The notes under the pieces are model-generated. The model was not told the DNA's origin. It searched no databases and saw only the letters and a program-made list of their open reading frames with translations. Of a stretch of DNA of 64,000 nucleotides, positions 38,001-48,999 are shown piece after piece (position 1 is the stretch's first letter; each line of letters starts with the position of its first letter). A program made the position numbers and the translations under genes. Source of the DNA: Xestospongia muta (Eukaryota; Porifera; Demospongiae; Haplosclerida; Petrosiidae); contig OY848926.1 in the NCBI GenBank assembly GCA_963693285.1, forward strand, positions 3,332,501 through 3,396,500, written 5' to 3'.

Positions 38001-41000
38001 TTTCTTTTGAAGTGGATACATCTTGCACAATCTAAAGCTAAAGAGAGGCTGTTAAAAGCTGTTGAATTAGACACTATTGTCAGGTGTACAGACAAAGCAT
38101 CTTATTCATCCTCTGCTGTAGATGCTCACACCTTCTTTGTGCAAGTATGTATATCTAACTTAGATCTTTATCATCTTTATTATACTAGGTAATTTCTTTC
38201 TGGAATGATGTAAAGTGGCCAGACAGAGTAGAGTCTATAGATTATTTTGTTACAGTTGTTCAGGTACACATCATTATGAATATATTATAAATGATCTACT
38301 ATTTAGAACCTGTGTGAACTATCTACTTGCTATACTAAGCTGATGTTTGACAAGATAAATCCTGAATATTATATCGATAAAGATGGACGTTTCATAGTCA
38401 CTGACAAAGTAAAATAACATTTGCACACAATCCTCTGTATATTATGATCCAATTATTTTTAGCTCTGTGTCACCCTTAATAACATTCATTATGTTAAGCA
38501 AGTGTTAAAAAACATTGAAACTGAGCTAGACTTACCTACTTACTATAAATGGTTAGATGAAGAAAAAACAGTTAAAGGACCAAAGCTAAGTGAACATGCT
38601 CGCAATATGATTCTTGATGTATTGGATAATGCTGATGAAGACATGTTCAACAAAATTGATTCAATAGTGAAGATCATCAAGAAAAAGGTGTAGTACATAT
38701 ATTATATACAGATATAGAAACATTGTTTCTCTAGTTGCCACCTTGTATATTGGCTTTTTTGCCTGGTATTATGGAAGCTAGTGAAGATATGCCTTCAGAC
38801 AAAGTTAGTTAAGTCAGGAGATATCACTTTATAATATCAATACTGTGTGTTAGGTATTAGAGCCATTATTGGACTATATTGCTACTAATATGGGTAAATT
38901 AGGACAAGCATTATTGACTCCAGTCTTCCTAAAGTAACAAATAATTATCATATATCTATAAAGTATTCTTACCATTTTCATATTAGTATTATGAAGGACA
39001 TATGGCTTGATATTATCAATGAGTTGAAGGAAGAATATATCAAGTTGTCACAAAAACCAACTGTTAATCGTTCCCTTTATAAACAGTTGATGATAACTCT
39101 AACTACACTTGGTGATTTCTTTGAAGCTGATGGAAATGGATTATCACGTACTCAACTGGAGACAGAGGACTACATAGTGAGTAGCTAAACTAATGACATG
39201 TATGTAATAAGTTTCTTTCCAGGACTTGTTGGATCTTCTTAGTGTTTCTGTTTTATCAACAGAAGATATAATAAAGAAATTTTGTCATGATTTAGTAAAA
39301 CAACAGGTATTAAAGTATTGTTATCAGATACACAGTAGAAGTGCCTATGAAGGGATGGCACATATTATCCTTTGGAATATATTGGCATAAAACAATGAAT
39401 ATCTCACTCAAAACTGTTTTCAATTCTTTAAAGTATTTCTTTCTATGTTAATCCCTTCATTATGACTTAGTCATAAGTTAAGATAAGGTTTCTTAGCATC
39501 ACAGACATAATTGGTCAAATGTTAGATTTGTTCACCTTTCCACTGCTGCCTCCTCCACTTTATAGCTCACAATAACTCAGTAATCATAAACTGTTAGGAT
39601 ACCAAATTCAGAAACAAAAATAGTGATTTCAGTAGTTTACTCTTAGAAAAGCCATTTTTATGAATAATTAATCAATATTAATAAACTCGGAGAATATTTT
39701 ATTGTAGATCTACAATCATATATCTCTTTCTTCTGGGAGTATGTATAAACTATTTTCTACTTTGATGTTCACCTAAAAAGAAGATTAGATGATTGTATGA
39801 CTAATAAGCCAGTGACTATAACCCTAGCTATAATACATTGAATAATATAAAAGTTGCATAATGATACTTAATTCAATACTTTTTCAAGTATCATTACAAC
39901 TTATATTGTATTCTGGAGAACACCCTGTACATTTGTCCAGAACTCGTGTATGATGGAATAATTTAAGATCCTAGCTACCTTCCTCTAACCACTTTATTTA
40001 TTAATCACTAATAATTATGTCTTCATCACAATATGATATATATATATATATATATATATAGTAACGTTATTACTTTTCATAACTTGGTTGAACATGAAAC
40101 CTCTATTGGCTATCAAAGTGCTACCTTTAAAATTAAGCAAACAAGTACATAAAAACATTTCTATAAATAAAATAAATGTAGAGTACAAACAAAATAGTAT
40201 ATAGAAATGGCAATTGCCATCATCCTACATAATAGCATATGTGGCACAAGCAAGTAAGGATATTTACCAATTATCTAACTCTTTTAAATATTGTCAATGA
40301 TAAATTGTTGCATTCTGTACCAGTGCTATTTATTATGTAGGGATGATATAGTCACCATTGTTACTATCTTCTTTGCATTCTTTGTATTGGACTGATATTA
40401 CCCATCCCTATGTTTACTTCATTTTTAGAAAATGTTTTTATTTACTTCTATATTTACTTGTACATTTATACTGATACATGTTTTGAAGGTTCAATCAAAG
40501 GATCAATTTGGTGTCCTTCATATAAGTCATATTTATGACTATACAAAGAAGGCAGTGATAGTTGAAATATTGTCTGCTGAGCATATACCTGGACTGAGTC
40601 GCAGTGGTAAGTTGATTAATCTTGTATAATTGTTACTATTACTAATAAGGAAAAAGTGACCCTTATGTCAAGCTGTACCTACTACCAGCAACAATATTTC
40701 CTACTGTTAGACGCAAAACCCTCAAGACCACTGTACAGAAGCAGACGTTAGATCCATTCTTCAATGAGATATTTGAATTGTAAGTAGTAACATGCACTTT
40801 GTCAATTTAATATAATAATATATTTTATATTTATCATTAGGACTGCTGATCCCTCACAACTCAAACAAGATGGCACTATTCTTCTTCTTGCTATGTACAA
40901 TCAAGATAAATTTGGGCGTCGCTTTATTGGTATATGTGTTGTACCATGTAATACCATACCTCTGAAAGGAAGGGAACGTAAAATGGAGCATTTACATCTC

Positions 41001-41108
41001 TTTCACTATGAGCACACTCTTGCCTTTAAAGAGCTAGAGAGTAGAATGACTGAACCTATGGCTCAAAAGTTTATGAAAACTATGAAAAAATTGGTTTTTA
41101 AAAAATAG
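32042..41108 (+). CDS. Munc13-4/BAIAP3-like C2-MUN-C2 protein, copy 3
   Basis: Third tandem paralogue, close sister of copy 2. Exons: 32042-32106, 32265-32346, 32503-32574, 32643-32741, 32924-32992, 33041-33068, 33123-33161, 34797-34959, 35010-35054, 35098-35200, 35436-35540, 35586-35663, 35714-35826, 35890-36064, 36670-36794, 36967-37060, 37111-37167, 37218-37315, 37365-37413, 37456-37580, 37937-38144, 38189-38263, 38307-38408, 38463-38687, 38735-38803, 38854-38933, 38987-39176, 39223-39306, 40489-40606, 40650-40779, 40841-41108. Total 3333 nt, 1110 residues, no stop. Exon 1 carries a 6-nt addition (Arg-Ile) relative to copy 2, and exon 14 keeps the 9 nt lost from copy 2. C2A loop 1 is AKRTNDPH and C2B reads LSRSGKSDPY and YNQDKFGRRF, so Ca2+ ligands are missing as in copy 2, and C2A has lost its aspartate to arginine. 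Everything else (MUN region, family tail ELESRMTEPMAQKFMKTMKK) is intact. Functional assignment is by family. Confidence 0.88.
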
Positions 41109-41449
41109 ACTCGTATTGAGCATCCATTTTATTGTCTCGTATTATCTCTTCATTAAGATTGTTGTTCATACTATATAAAATGATTTTTGAGTTATTTTTT
41201 AAACATAACTTATGTTAGTATTACATTGGAATGTGCTATTATTTTAGACTTTTTGAAAGCTAACAGTAGTCAAACAATTGTTAATTAAAAGAGAAATACA
41301 ATATCTAATTTATATAAAATGAAATATGAAGATAGATCTCTTTACAGATTGAGAAGATATTTTGAATAAATGAAACGATTATTTCTCTTGAAAAGAATAG
41401 ATGATAAAGTATTTTAATAATTTTTATTTTAATAAGCATCCACTAAGTG

Positions 41450-41688
41450 TCTAAACATTAACAATACAACATACATAGCAAAGTACAACCACTCCAATGA
41501 ACTAAATTCTACAACTGATAGTATTATATTTGCTATGCAACTTTTCTTTACATACTATAGCTTATATAAATTTATATTCTTGTCTGTACTCAGCAATATT
41601 ATCATAAGTAATGTAATTATGCAATGATAGATTAAAATAAGTAGGCAATAGCTTAATATGATAGTCACACTCATTAATTAATTAAGAG
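41450..41688. repeat. Second extra segment in right duplicate
   Basis: The left copy reads GTGTTTAAACACATTGGGG across 28930-28945, while here about 240 bp separate CTAAAC from ACATTGGGG. The segment is AT-rich, non-coding, and ends in ATTAATTAATTAA. I cannot define a clean target duplication. Confidence 0.6.
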
Positions 41689-41836
41689 TCACATTGGGGC
41701 CTTGGTTGATATATGTGACAATTATATAAGAAAGAATTAAGCACAGTGAAAATTAATAAAAGTAGTGACATAGCAGCACATTCCCCATCAACTTTAATCT
41801 GTGTTCCACCAATATGTAACTAAACATTTTGTTAGG

Positions 41837-42253
41837 CTGAGCTCTTTTATTTGTGTTTGTTGTCCTTCCAAATTTGGAAGCTGTTATGCCAAGCTAATAT
41901 ATAACTGAAACCCAGGGACATCTTATTGCAGTACTAGATAAACTTGTCAAAGAAATTTTTTTGAAAAAATTCCAGGTTGTTACCATGCTGCTTATAAAGA
42001 CTTCGAGAGGTCATCCTTTCAAAAAAAACAAATGCAAATATCATAGGGTTTAGAAGTTGCTTACTAGATCTAGAAAACGAAAAAAATGCCCATCAGCTTA
42101 TCAGAAAAGGAACGTCTAGCTCAGGGTTAGTGATAAAGTGATTAATTTATTACACAGAAAACCAAATTTTTCACCCAAAAATTTTTACTAAACACTTATA
42201 AATATATAATTTATATTATAGCTGCTATGTGGCTATTTTGTATATAAAGGATA
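41837..42253. other. Intergenic, nothing recognised
   Basis: Between the end of the segmental duplication and the Kolobok-like element. No frame or repeat that I can support. Confidence 0.5.
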
Positions 42254-42257
42254 TTAA

Positions 42258-42474
42258 AGGGTAACTGAAATGCGTATTTTGAAATTTTTGAAACTTGGTT
42301 ATTCGTTAAATAATAATATGATAACATGTAAACCTTACTTGTTTTCTTGAAATGGAACTTTCTTTTGAAATAAAACAAAGTCAAACCTTGCTCGATCACA
42401 AGTCAGCCATCTTTTTCCTGTTTAAGCAGCAAAATCGGCAAAACGCATTATGACATCACAAGATGAACGATGAA
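42258..42474 (+). repeat. Left terminal inverted repeat
   Basis: Matches the reverse complement of 44037-44253 with few mismatches, ending inwards at CACAAGATGAACGATGAA. Confidence 0.93.
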
Positions 42475-42520
42475 GTTGAATTCAATTCAACACCTGGTAG
42501 GAAGTGTGAACTACTGGAAA

Positions 42521-42905
42521 ATGCCTAAGAGATGCGTTGTTTTTGGTTGTGGTATTACTAACAAGGATGGAGTGAGTCTATTTTCATTCTCTAAAGATCC
42601 AGTACACAATAAAAATGGACTGAGCAAGTAAAGAGAAGCAAGGAGAAGTGGTTGGGACCAACCAAGTACTACTCATTTTTGTGTAGTTGCCACTTTACTG
42701 AAGACTATTTCCAGCCTGATATAGTTGGTGCTGCTAATCTAGGGTTATCTAAAAAAACGAAACTAAAATTTGATGCTATCCCAACAGTCTTCAAGGGACC
42801 AGTTAATGAAGATCAAACTAAGGAGGCATCACATTTAAAGAAGTCTAAATCAACAAATAGACATGAACATTACAAAAGAAGAGAGAATTTGAAGGTATAT
42901 ATATA
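42521..42905 (+). pseudogene. THAP zinc-finger gene, frameshifted
   Basis: ATG at 42521 opens MPKRCVVFGCGITNKDG and runs into a stop at about 42629; one base off, the frame continues with KWTEQVKRSKEKW, FLCSCHFTEDYF and FDAIPTVF. Together these are the THAP C2CH finger (C-x4-C early, then C-x2-H), the invariant tryptophan and the closing AVPTIF-like box. The THAP domain is a DNA-binding module of P-element and Kolobok proteins. The frameshift near 42612, plus stops after 42990, mean no full product. A possible donor at 42896 is followed by a second broken exon (VVKMLVDASDEQSN, stop). Confidence 0.8.
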
Positions 42906-43499
42906 AGAGCTATCACTACTGGATTATAACTGTTTGAATTGATTTAGGTTGTGAAAATGCTAGTAGATGCATCAGATGAACAATCCAATTAGGCTAATAA
43001 TGAGAGTGAGTCCATAGATGAAGAATAGCTCAGTTAAGAGTGGGACATTCGAATTTACCTGAAGAACCTGGATATGAATCATGTTCATTTGTATCAGATC
43101 TTCTACCAGGCATGTTTTAAAGTGTATACTTCTACAGATTTTGTTCATATTGTACTTCCATTGCAATAGTACTATCAAGCAGTAAGAAAAAGCAAAAATG
43201 AAATTGAAAGGTATGTAATTTCAGTTATGTTAAAGCTGTCATGACATGTTAATGTTAGGCTGTCAGACAACTATACAATGTCAATCTACTGAAACATAAA
43301 CAATGTCTATGTACTCTCATATATCTGTATAATGTAACCTTTTAATTGATGATAAGAAAAGTACTGAATCAGAATCACTCAATACACGCATTATAAAATC
43401 CAAATTAGATGAATCATTATATCAATTATCAATTGAAGAGTAAGTATAATATAAATGCTCGTATGTTAAGTGTCCAGTATAATGGCATGATCTTTGTAG

Positions 43500-43745
43500 A
43501 CAAATAACACTCACTCATTAATAGCTAATGGTAAAGTTGCAGACCCATATTCTTGTCAGTATTGGTAATATGCAGTTTGTAATGTCAACACATTCAAGCA
43601 AACAGCATGCAATCCTGGATGGCCAATAATACATAGGAGTTCAGGTATCTCAGCTTCTTCCATTTTCTCCTTCATTTTCATAATTTCCTGACAGCAAATG
43701 CACTCCTTTGAAATACTCATGATTACGCAGTGGCTACATGAACAC
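43500..43745 (-). pseudogene. P2X7-tail-like cysteine-rich domain, broken
   Basis: After an acceptor at 43746-43747 the minus strand reads CSCSHCVIMSISKECICCQE, then GHPGLHAVCLNVLTLQTAYY. This is the signature of the zinc-coordinating 'ballast' domain at the C-terminus of the P2X7 receptor (WCxCGxC...ECxCCxE...HPGFxxVCLNxxVLxxAY), which in many invertebrates occurs in stand-alone proteins without any channel. A stop follows directly after QTAYYQY. Upstream, 43950-43820 reads RYLYEPSDSQAS and an acidic/serine stretch, typical of the N-terminal side of such proteins, with stops and a frame break. The TA run at 43757-43782 is in the intron. It lies inside the Kolobok-like element, opposed to THAP. 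Confidence 0.7.
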
Positions 43746-43756
43746 CTATAATCAAC

Positions 43757-43782
43757 ATATATATATATATATATATATATAT
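43757..43782. repeat. (TA)n microsatellite
   Basis: Short TA run within the Kolobok-like element, in the intron of the P2X7-tail-like pseudogene. Confidence 0.9.
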
Positions 43783-44036
43783 TACAAACGTTATTCCTCA
43801 TCTATTTTCATACCAATTAAAGTTTAAAAGTCTTTCTGAGGACAGTTCCGAGTCTCTTCACTACTACTACTATTACTGGATGCTTGGCTATCACTTGGTT
43901 CATATAAATAGCGTAAAACAATACCAGCAAAAGTATCTTCATCTTAAATATTGTTCAGATCCACTAGTTTCTTTATTAGCAAGCACATCCATCTCTATAA
44001 CAGGTGTGAAAGTATCGATTTGCATATGTTCAACTG

Positions 44037-44253
44037 TTCATCGTTCATCTTGTGATGTCATAATGCGTTTTGCCGATTTTGCTGCTTAAACAGGAAGAAG
44101 ATGGCTGACTTGTGATCGAGCAAGGTTTGACTTTGTTTTATTTCAAAAGAAAGTTCCATTTCAAGAAAACGAGTAAAGTTTACATGTTATAATATTATTA
44201 TTTAGCGAATAACCAAGTTTCAAAAATTTCAAAATACGCATTTCAGTTACCCT
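44037..44253 (-). repeat. Right terminal inverted repeat
   Basis: Inverted partner of 42258-42474, ending CAGTTACCCT next to TTAA. Confidence 0.93.
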
Positions 44254-44513
44254 TTAATATTATTTGAGTTATCATTTATTTGGAGTGTTACTTACACTTC
44301 TATTGTGTCATTGATTTGTGATTATTGTTAATACGTGATATTTCCACCTCTATTGTTCTTGTAAAGATATGTTAAGTGTGTAGATATATTTTTAGCACTA
44401 GTTTTTACTGATGTTACTTTTCCATTTACACTGTTCTTTGAATTGTACACTATTTAAATGTCATTCTTTGTGTAATAAAATAGTCTTTTTCGTGATTCTA
44501 AAATGAACTGGTC

Positions 44514-44663
44514 AACTCGGTGGCTAGACCTCTTCCATATAATCCTTCACACCAACCTATCCAAACTAATGGTGTAGACTGTGGTGTGTTTGTCACACAA
44601 TTTGCTTATTGCCGTGTCTTTGATATGACTTGGGATTTTGATCAGATTTTTACAATCACATAG
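44514..44663 (+). pseudogene. Ulp1/SENP (C48) protease C-terminal fragment
   Basis: A 50-codon open stretch contains HQPIQTNGVDCGVFVTQFAY, the catalytic Gln and Cys block of SUMO-protease-like C48 peptidases (Q-x-N-x-x-D-C-G-V-F). The catalytic His and Asp, expected about 100 residues upstream, are not there: the Kolobok-like element ends 260 bp before. Free-standing C48 domains of this type are commonly carried by DNA transposons. A stop at 44661 is followed by short out-of-frame pieces. Best read as a scrap of a second transposon. Confidence 0.65.
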
Positions 44664-45867
44664 TGATCATGCTTAAACTTTCTTTAACTATATGAACATA
44701 CAGGACACTTAGGGAAATATTAATAGAAGAAATTTTATGTAGACAATGTTGTGAGTCTTCGTGATGTATACTTTGATTCATTTAAAACTATAAATTGCAG
44801 AGATTGTAATGTCAGAGCATCACTACTACAGTCACCAATTCCTTTGGATTCAACTACCAACCTGTCTTTCTAGAACCTGAAAATGCTAAATGCCTACACA
44901 ATCCACTAATTAGTAAATCTGAGTTGTTAAGCAGCCTTAACATCTAAAACCTCTCTTTCTTTGAAAAAGAATAAAACAATTAAATCTGATGCCTTTGACA
45001 AGAGCTTTCTGAAGAAAGCAGCATCACTTCACACTAACTCCATTAAGACATTAAGTGATATAGAAGCTCACACAAAGTGTGCAAGTAATAGTGAATGTAA
45101 ACTACATGCATTATTGTTCACTGATTTGGTAACAGTTACAAAACTTCCAGCAAATCTATCTAAGTCAACTGGTGACATGACTAGTCAGTGTAGTATTAGT
45201 ATAATCTAATATTAATTTGATGGGTATATTTGTAATATGGCAAGTAATCCTTTTAAAAAGTGTAGACGTTGGTATCTGTTTAAGCGTGAGGCTTACAAAC
45301 TAAAGAAGTATTTATTACAATTAAAAGCAAGACTTAGATGCATGCAAATGTTCACAACAACTTTGGAATCAACACTCTTCGTCCAAATAAGAAAATGACG
45401 CGATTTATGCACGTAGGAAGGTAAGAACAAGTTAATTTCATCATTGGAATTGTATTTTATTGCATAAGTATTAGTAAGACCATACCAACAGCCATAATGA
45501 GCTTGAAATACTGAATGGACGTGCATATTTAATACCTAATTAATGTGGCATAGTAGAGACTGTTCCAGAAGTTTTTGTTGTTTGACACTTAATCTTTCAT
45601 TAATTGTACAGATAGATTTAATTCTGTATGTTAGATTGAACTGTATTGATGTATGTTGTTCTGTGACCATGGATTATCACTAAACATTATGTATATACTG
45701 TTTTTGTACACTTCTACACAAATTACTCTAACATTGTTGTACTGTATATACAAGGCTGCCACCTTGACAATTTTTTAAAACATTGATAAAATGCCTAAAT
45801 AGCAAGGCTAGTGTCAAGCAAGATACATTAATAGAAACTGTATTAATACTAGTCTATAGTAGATGGG
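44664..45867. other. Degenerate region, nothing firm
   Basis: Contains an open stretch 44961-45209 (lysine-rich start, no recognised motif) that may continue the Ulp1-bearing transposon. No exon structure that I can support. Confidence 0.4.
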
Positions 45868-45990
45868 TTAAAATAATGTAGTTGACTTTAATTTATTTAC
45901 TGACATTGATGAATCTTTGATACAAGATGGAAGTGAGTTCCATAACTTAATTGAGTTAGGAAAGAAGGATTTATCATATGTACTTGTGCT
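45868..45990 (-). pseudogene. Non-LTR reverse transcriptase C-terminal scrap
   Basis: The minus strand reads STYDKSFFPNSIKLWNSLP, then a short tail ending in a stop at 45868. The pattern R/K-SFFPRTI-x-LWNSLP is typical of the very end of jockey/CR1/L2-like reverse transcriptase ORFs. Only about 40 residues survive; the upstream 46000-46400 is too decayed to follow. Confidence 0.5.
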
Positions 45991-47199
45991 CTATACCAGG
46001 ACTTTAAACTAAGATGATGAAAGGCTCAGAGTGTATTGAGAATGATTGAAGAGAGGATACTGTAGATTTAGAACTAAAACATTTGTGATAAATCATTTTG
46101 TAAAGGAGGATTACTTTTGAGGTGTGGTATGTTAAGAGGAGGTTGGGATTTGAAAATACTCATGTGTAGAATAGTTGGAGGACCAACATTTAACACAGAT
46201 TTTCAGTGCAAAGAATTGGATGAATGTCTCCATGTATTTAGAATATGACTACAAAACAGTTGAGATATTCTTTCTACAATGATCAAGTTAACAAATGCAA
46301 TAAAAAAGGTGTTGAAGAAGAAGCATTAGCTCAAGATCTTGAGAAACATTACAATTGTTACAATACCTTGATTAGTAAATTATATTAAAAAAGTGACAAA
46401 ATATTGATACAAGCAACCAGTACATAAAAATTTAAATACATGTATACTTTTAAGGGACATCATAAGTATTGTACACCATGAAAACTTGTTTATGATTTGT
46501 CTTATCAAATTTCAACTCTTCAGGGAACACAAATATCAGCAGTTTCCTATTGGCAACAATGAATCTAAGATATCTAATATAAACAAAAAGTTTTAAGAAG
46601 TACTAAGTACATTGGATTGACTAATGATTTTATTTGATAATTGAGATCATTAATTAAAAATATATTTTTAATTATCAACGGTGTGAAATGATATAGCAGT
46701 GCTTTTAGACAGAAACAAAACTGCTAGCTGTAAGCGAGTCACTGTATCTCCTGGTTTTGATATGTGTTGTTTTGCTACATCCATTCTTCTTAGCTGCTCA
46801 CTGTTTAGATGTGCTTCTGTGTCAGGGAAAGTAAAGTTTGACTTTGAATTTTATGATTTTAATTATGAAGCAATCTTCTTTAAAAAATTCTAGTTATAGT
46901 CATATATACTGATTGATTGTTTGAAGACTAATTAAATTTTATACAAATTAAAATGAATATATCCACAGGATGTACACTATTAAAATACACCAGCATGTTT
47001 ATGACATGTATTTAGACATCAAATGTATAACATGTGCATTCAACAAATATTCACTAGTGTATTTGTGTATGCATACTAAGTCTTAGAATACATATGTTAT
47101 AATGTTACCGTATATTGCAAACATGTCATACATGTGTATAACACTTGTTTATGGATTGTATATAATAGTGTGTAAAGTTGTGTATAACAACTTTCTAGC
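45991..47199. other. Decayed sequence, nothing firm
   Basis: Possibly the body of the same retrotransposon and the end of the beta-helix pseudogene to the right. I cannot support a feature. Confidence 0.4.
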
Positions 47200-48150
47200 A
47201 CAGTGATTGAAATCAGTATGAATTAATTCAAGTAGCATAAATGCTGAGAGGAATCCTAAACCATTAGTGGCATTGTCACTAATTGGTATTGTCACTGAAT
47301 GATATTTCCAATTGGCACATCACTAAAGATAACTGCTATACTATCAAACAGACCACCACTATTAAAGTTTAAACCACTGACATAAGTATATTAGCACTGT
47401 AGTTCCCTTGTCTAAATAAAACTGTCATACCAGCTGCAAAAGAGCTAAATTCTTTAGATCTTTATTCATTGACATTAGCTGCATTTGAGATATCACTATA
47501 TGGTACAATGTTCCAATTGCCTTTTATGATTGTGTTGTTTATGAGAACATGAATTTGTAATATTTTACTTCTTTTATACATATTCCTAAAGTATAATGTA
47601 AGTCCTGATCAACCACAAGATGTATTCAAGTTAAAAGAACACTTAGTATAGCTGGATGTAAAAGTGATATTGACATTATTAAGGGTAACATTGTTGTTTG
47701 GATTAATTAGAAGAATAACAAAACCATAACTGTTGTTAATAGCAACTCCAAACAATTTGATGTCAGGACAATAACTGACAAACAATGTGACTAATTGATC
47801 CTTATGAAAATAGAAAGCAGTAATAGATAGAGTTTGTTAGTTGATGGCATAGGGCCCCACACTTTGTTACAAGTAAATTTTAAATGAAAAGTTCACTTTG
47901 TTACAAGTACATTTTTAATGAAAAGTTCACTAATATTATAGAACCCAAGGCCATTAGATAAATAACTTTGTTGTCTGCAACTAAACAAAAAGGACTTGAG
48001 GACAGGATATGCAGTAGAAAAGAAGTATCTTTGTGTCTGGTAGAAGATGAGTTGACCAACGAAGATATTTTTATTCAGACCATCAGGTTTTCTTAAAACA
48101 AAATAATTAGACAGAGAGGACATTGATAATAGCAGTACTGGATCCATTTT
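47200..48150 (-). pseudogene. Probable right-handed beta-helix family pseudogene
   Basis: Scattered frames on the minus strand give asparagine-rich, repeat-like segments: NGLGFYNISELFI (near 47930), LFGVAINNSYGF and NNNVTLNNVNITF (47760-47690), FSSFAAGMTVLF (near 47450), NATNGLGFLS (near 47260). Alternating short beta-type strands with Asn ladders resemble right-handed parallel beta-helix extracellular proteins, which are abundant in sponges as far as I recall. Several frame changes and stops separate the pieces, so this is a dead copy. The family assignment is tentative. Confidence 0.4.
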
Positions 48151-48965
48151 CTTTGAGTGCTGTAGATTTCTGACTAATTTCGGAAAAACTCACTTTGTAT
48201 CAACTTTCTAAGCAGTAATATGAGGATATATAGATTACTACAAATATCTTGTAATGGAATCATGAAATTATCTTCATTTCTAACAATTATTTAAGTAATC
48301 ATTGATTCTGTTTTATGTAAAAATGTAAACTTTAACACTAGTAAGAAAATATGCTTTTTATACAATGACAATATCAATGATATTTATAAACACAAGACAA
48401 AAGTGAAGATCATGTGCTACATCTAGTTAATAAAAGTTTTTCATCCATCTGACAATTTTAACATCCTGGATTACATTTCTTTCTCACAGATGACAGTTGT
48501 CATGATCAACAAGATCATCTCAAAACAAACTCCTAGTCAAGTATAGAAGATCCGCAGTAGCTGGTCATTTCTATTTTAAGGAGAAGAGGGCATCCCTGAT
48601 AGAGTCATGTTGGTGTATACGGTCTTTGTTGCCACTGTAAGGGTTGCAGGATGATTTATAGAAGGAACATGCATGGGTAACTAACAGAGAACATTTTGAC
48701 ACCAAGCCAATACTAAAGGCAACAACAGAACTCTTGATCATGGAGGTGGAGCCCTAATGTAAGGGAAGGGACCACATTGAGCCAATCTCCTGCATGGAGC
48801 ATAGTGGAGAACAGGGCAAGAGCTTTCAAATGAGAGGAAGGAGCATTTGAGAGGAGGGAGTCAAAGGTGGACTGATCAATGGCTTTGGAAAGATGGCGTT
48901 ATTGGATAGGAAATCAATAGCATCAGATGAAGACCATTCTGGGTGTATTATTATTATTATCATCC

Positions 48966-48999
<34 letters not shown>

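Larger units (their letters stand above)
30860..41836. repeat. Segmental duplication, right copy (about 11.0 kb)
   Basis: Begins in a TA run (30860-30886) directly followed by GTATAACCAGGCC and ends at GTTAGG 41836, matching 17796-29080. It contains the third C2-MUN-C2 gene. It lacks the hAT-like insertion but has two extra segments (about 31198-31575 and 41450-41688). Confidence 0.93.
42258..44253. mobile_element. Kolobok-like DNA transposon, 1996 bp
   Basis: The element is bounded by long inverted repeats of about 217 bp (42258-42474 and 44037-44253, only a handful of mismatches) starting AGGGTAACTGAAATGCG, and flanked on both sides by TTAA (42254-42257 and 44254-44257). TTAA targets occur in piggyBac and Kolobok; an AGGG-type terminus and a THAP-domain gene point to Kolobok. 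It holds two opposed decayed genes that each start beside a terminus: THAP on plus (42521) and a P2X7-tail-like zinc domain on minus (first readable exon near 43950-43820, then 43745-43500). I see no intact DDE transposase, so it is probably non-autonomous. The near-identical inverted repeats suggest fairly recent transposition. Confidence 0.85.

Noticed and set aside
17796..41836. The two large copies as haplotypes assembled in tandem
   Set aside because: Not fully excluded, but unique sequence between them, different insertions and many indels favour a true duplication.
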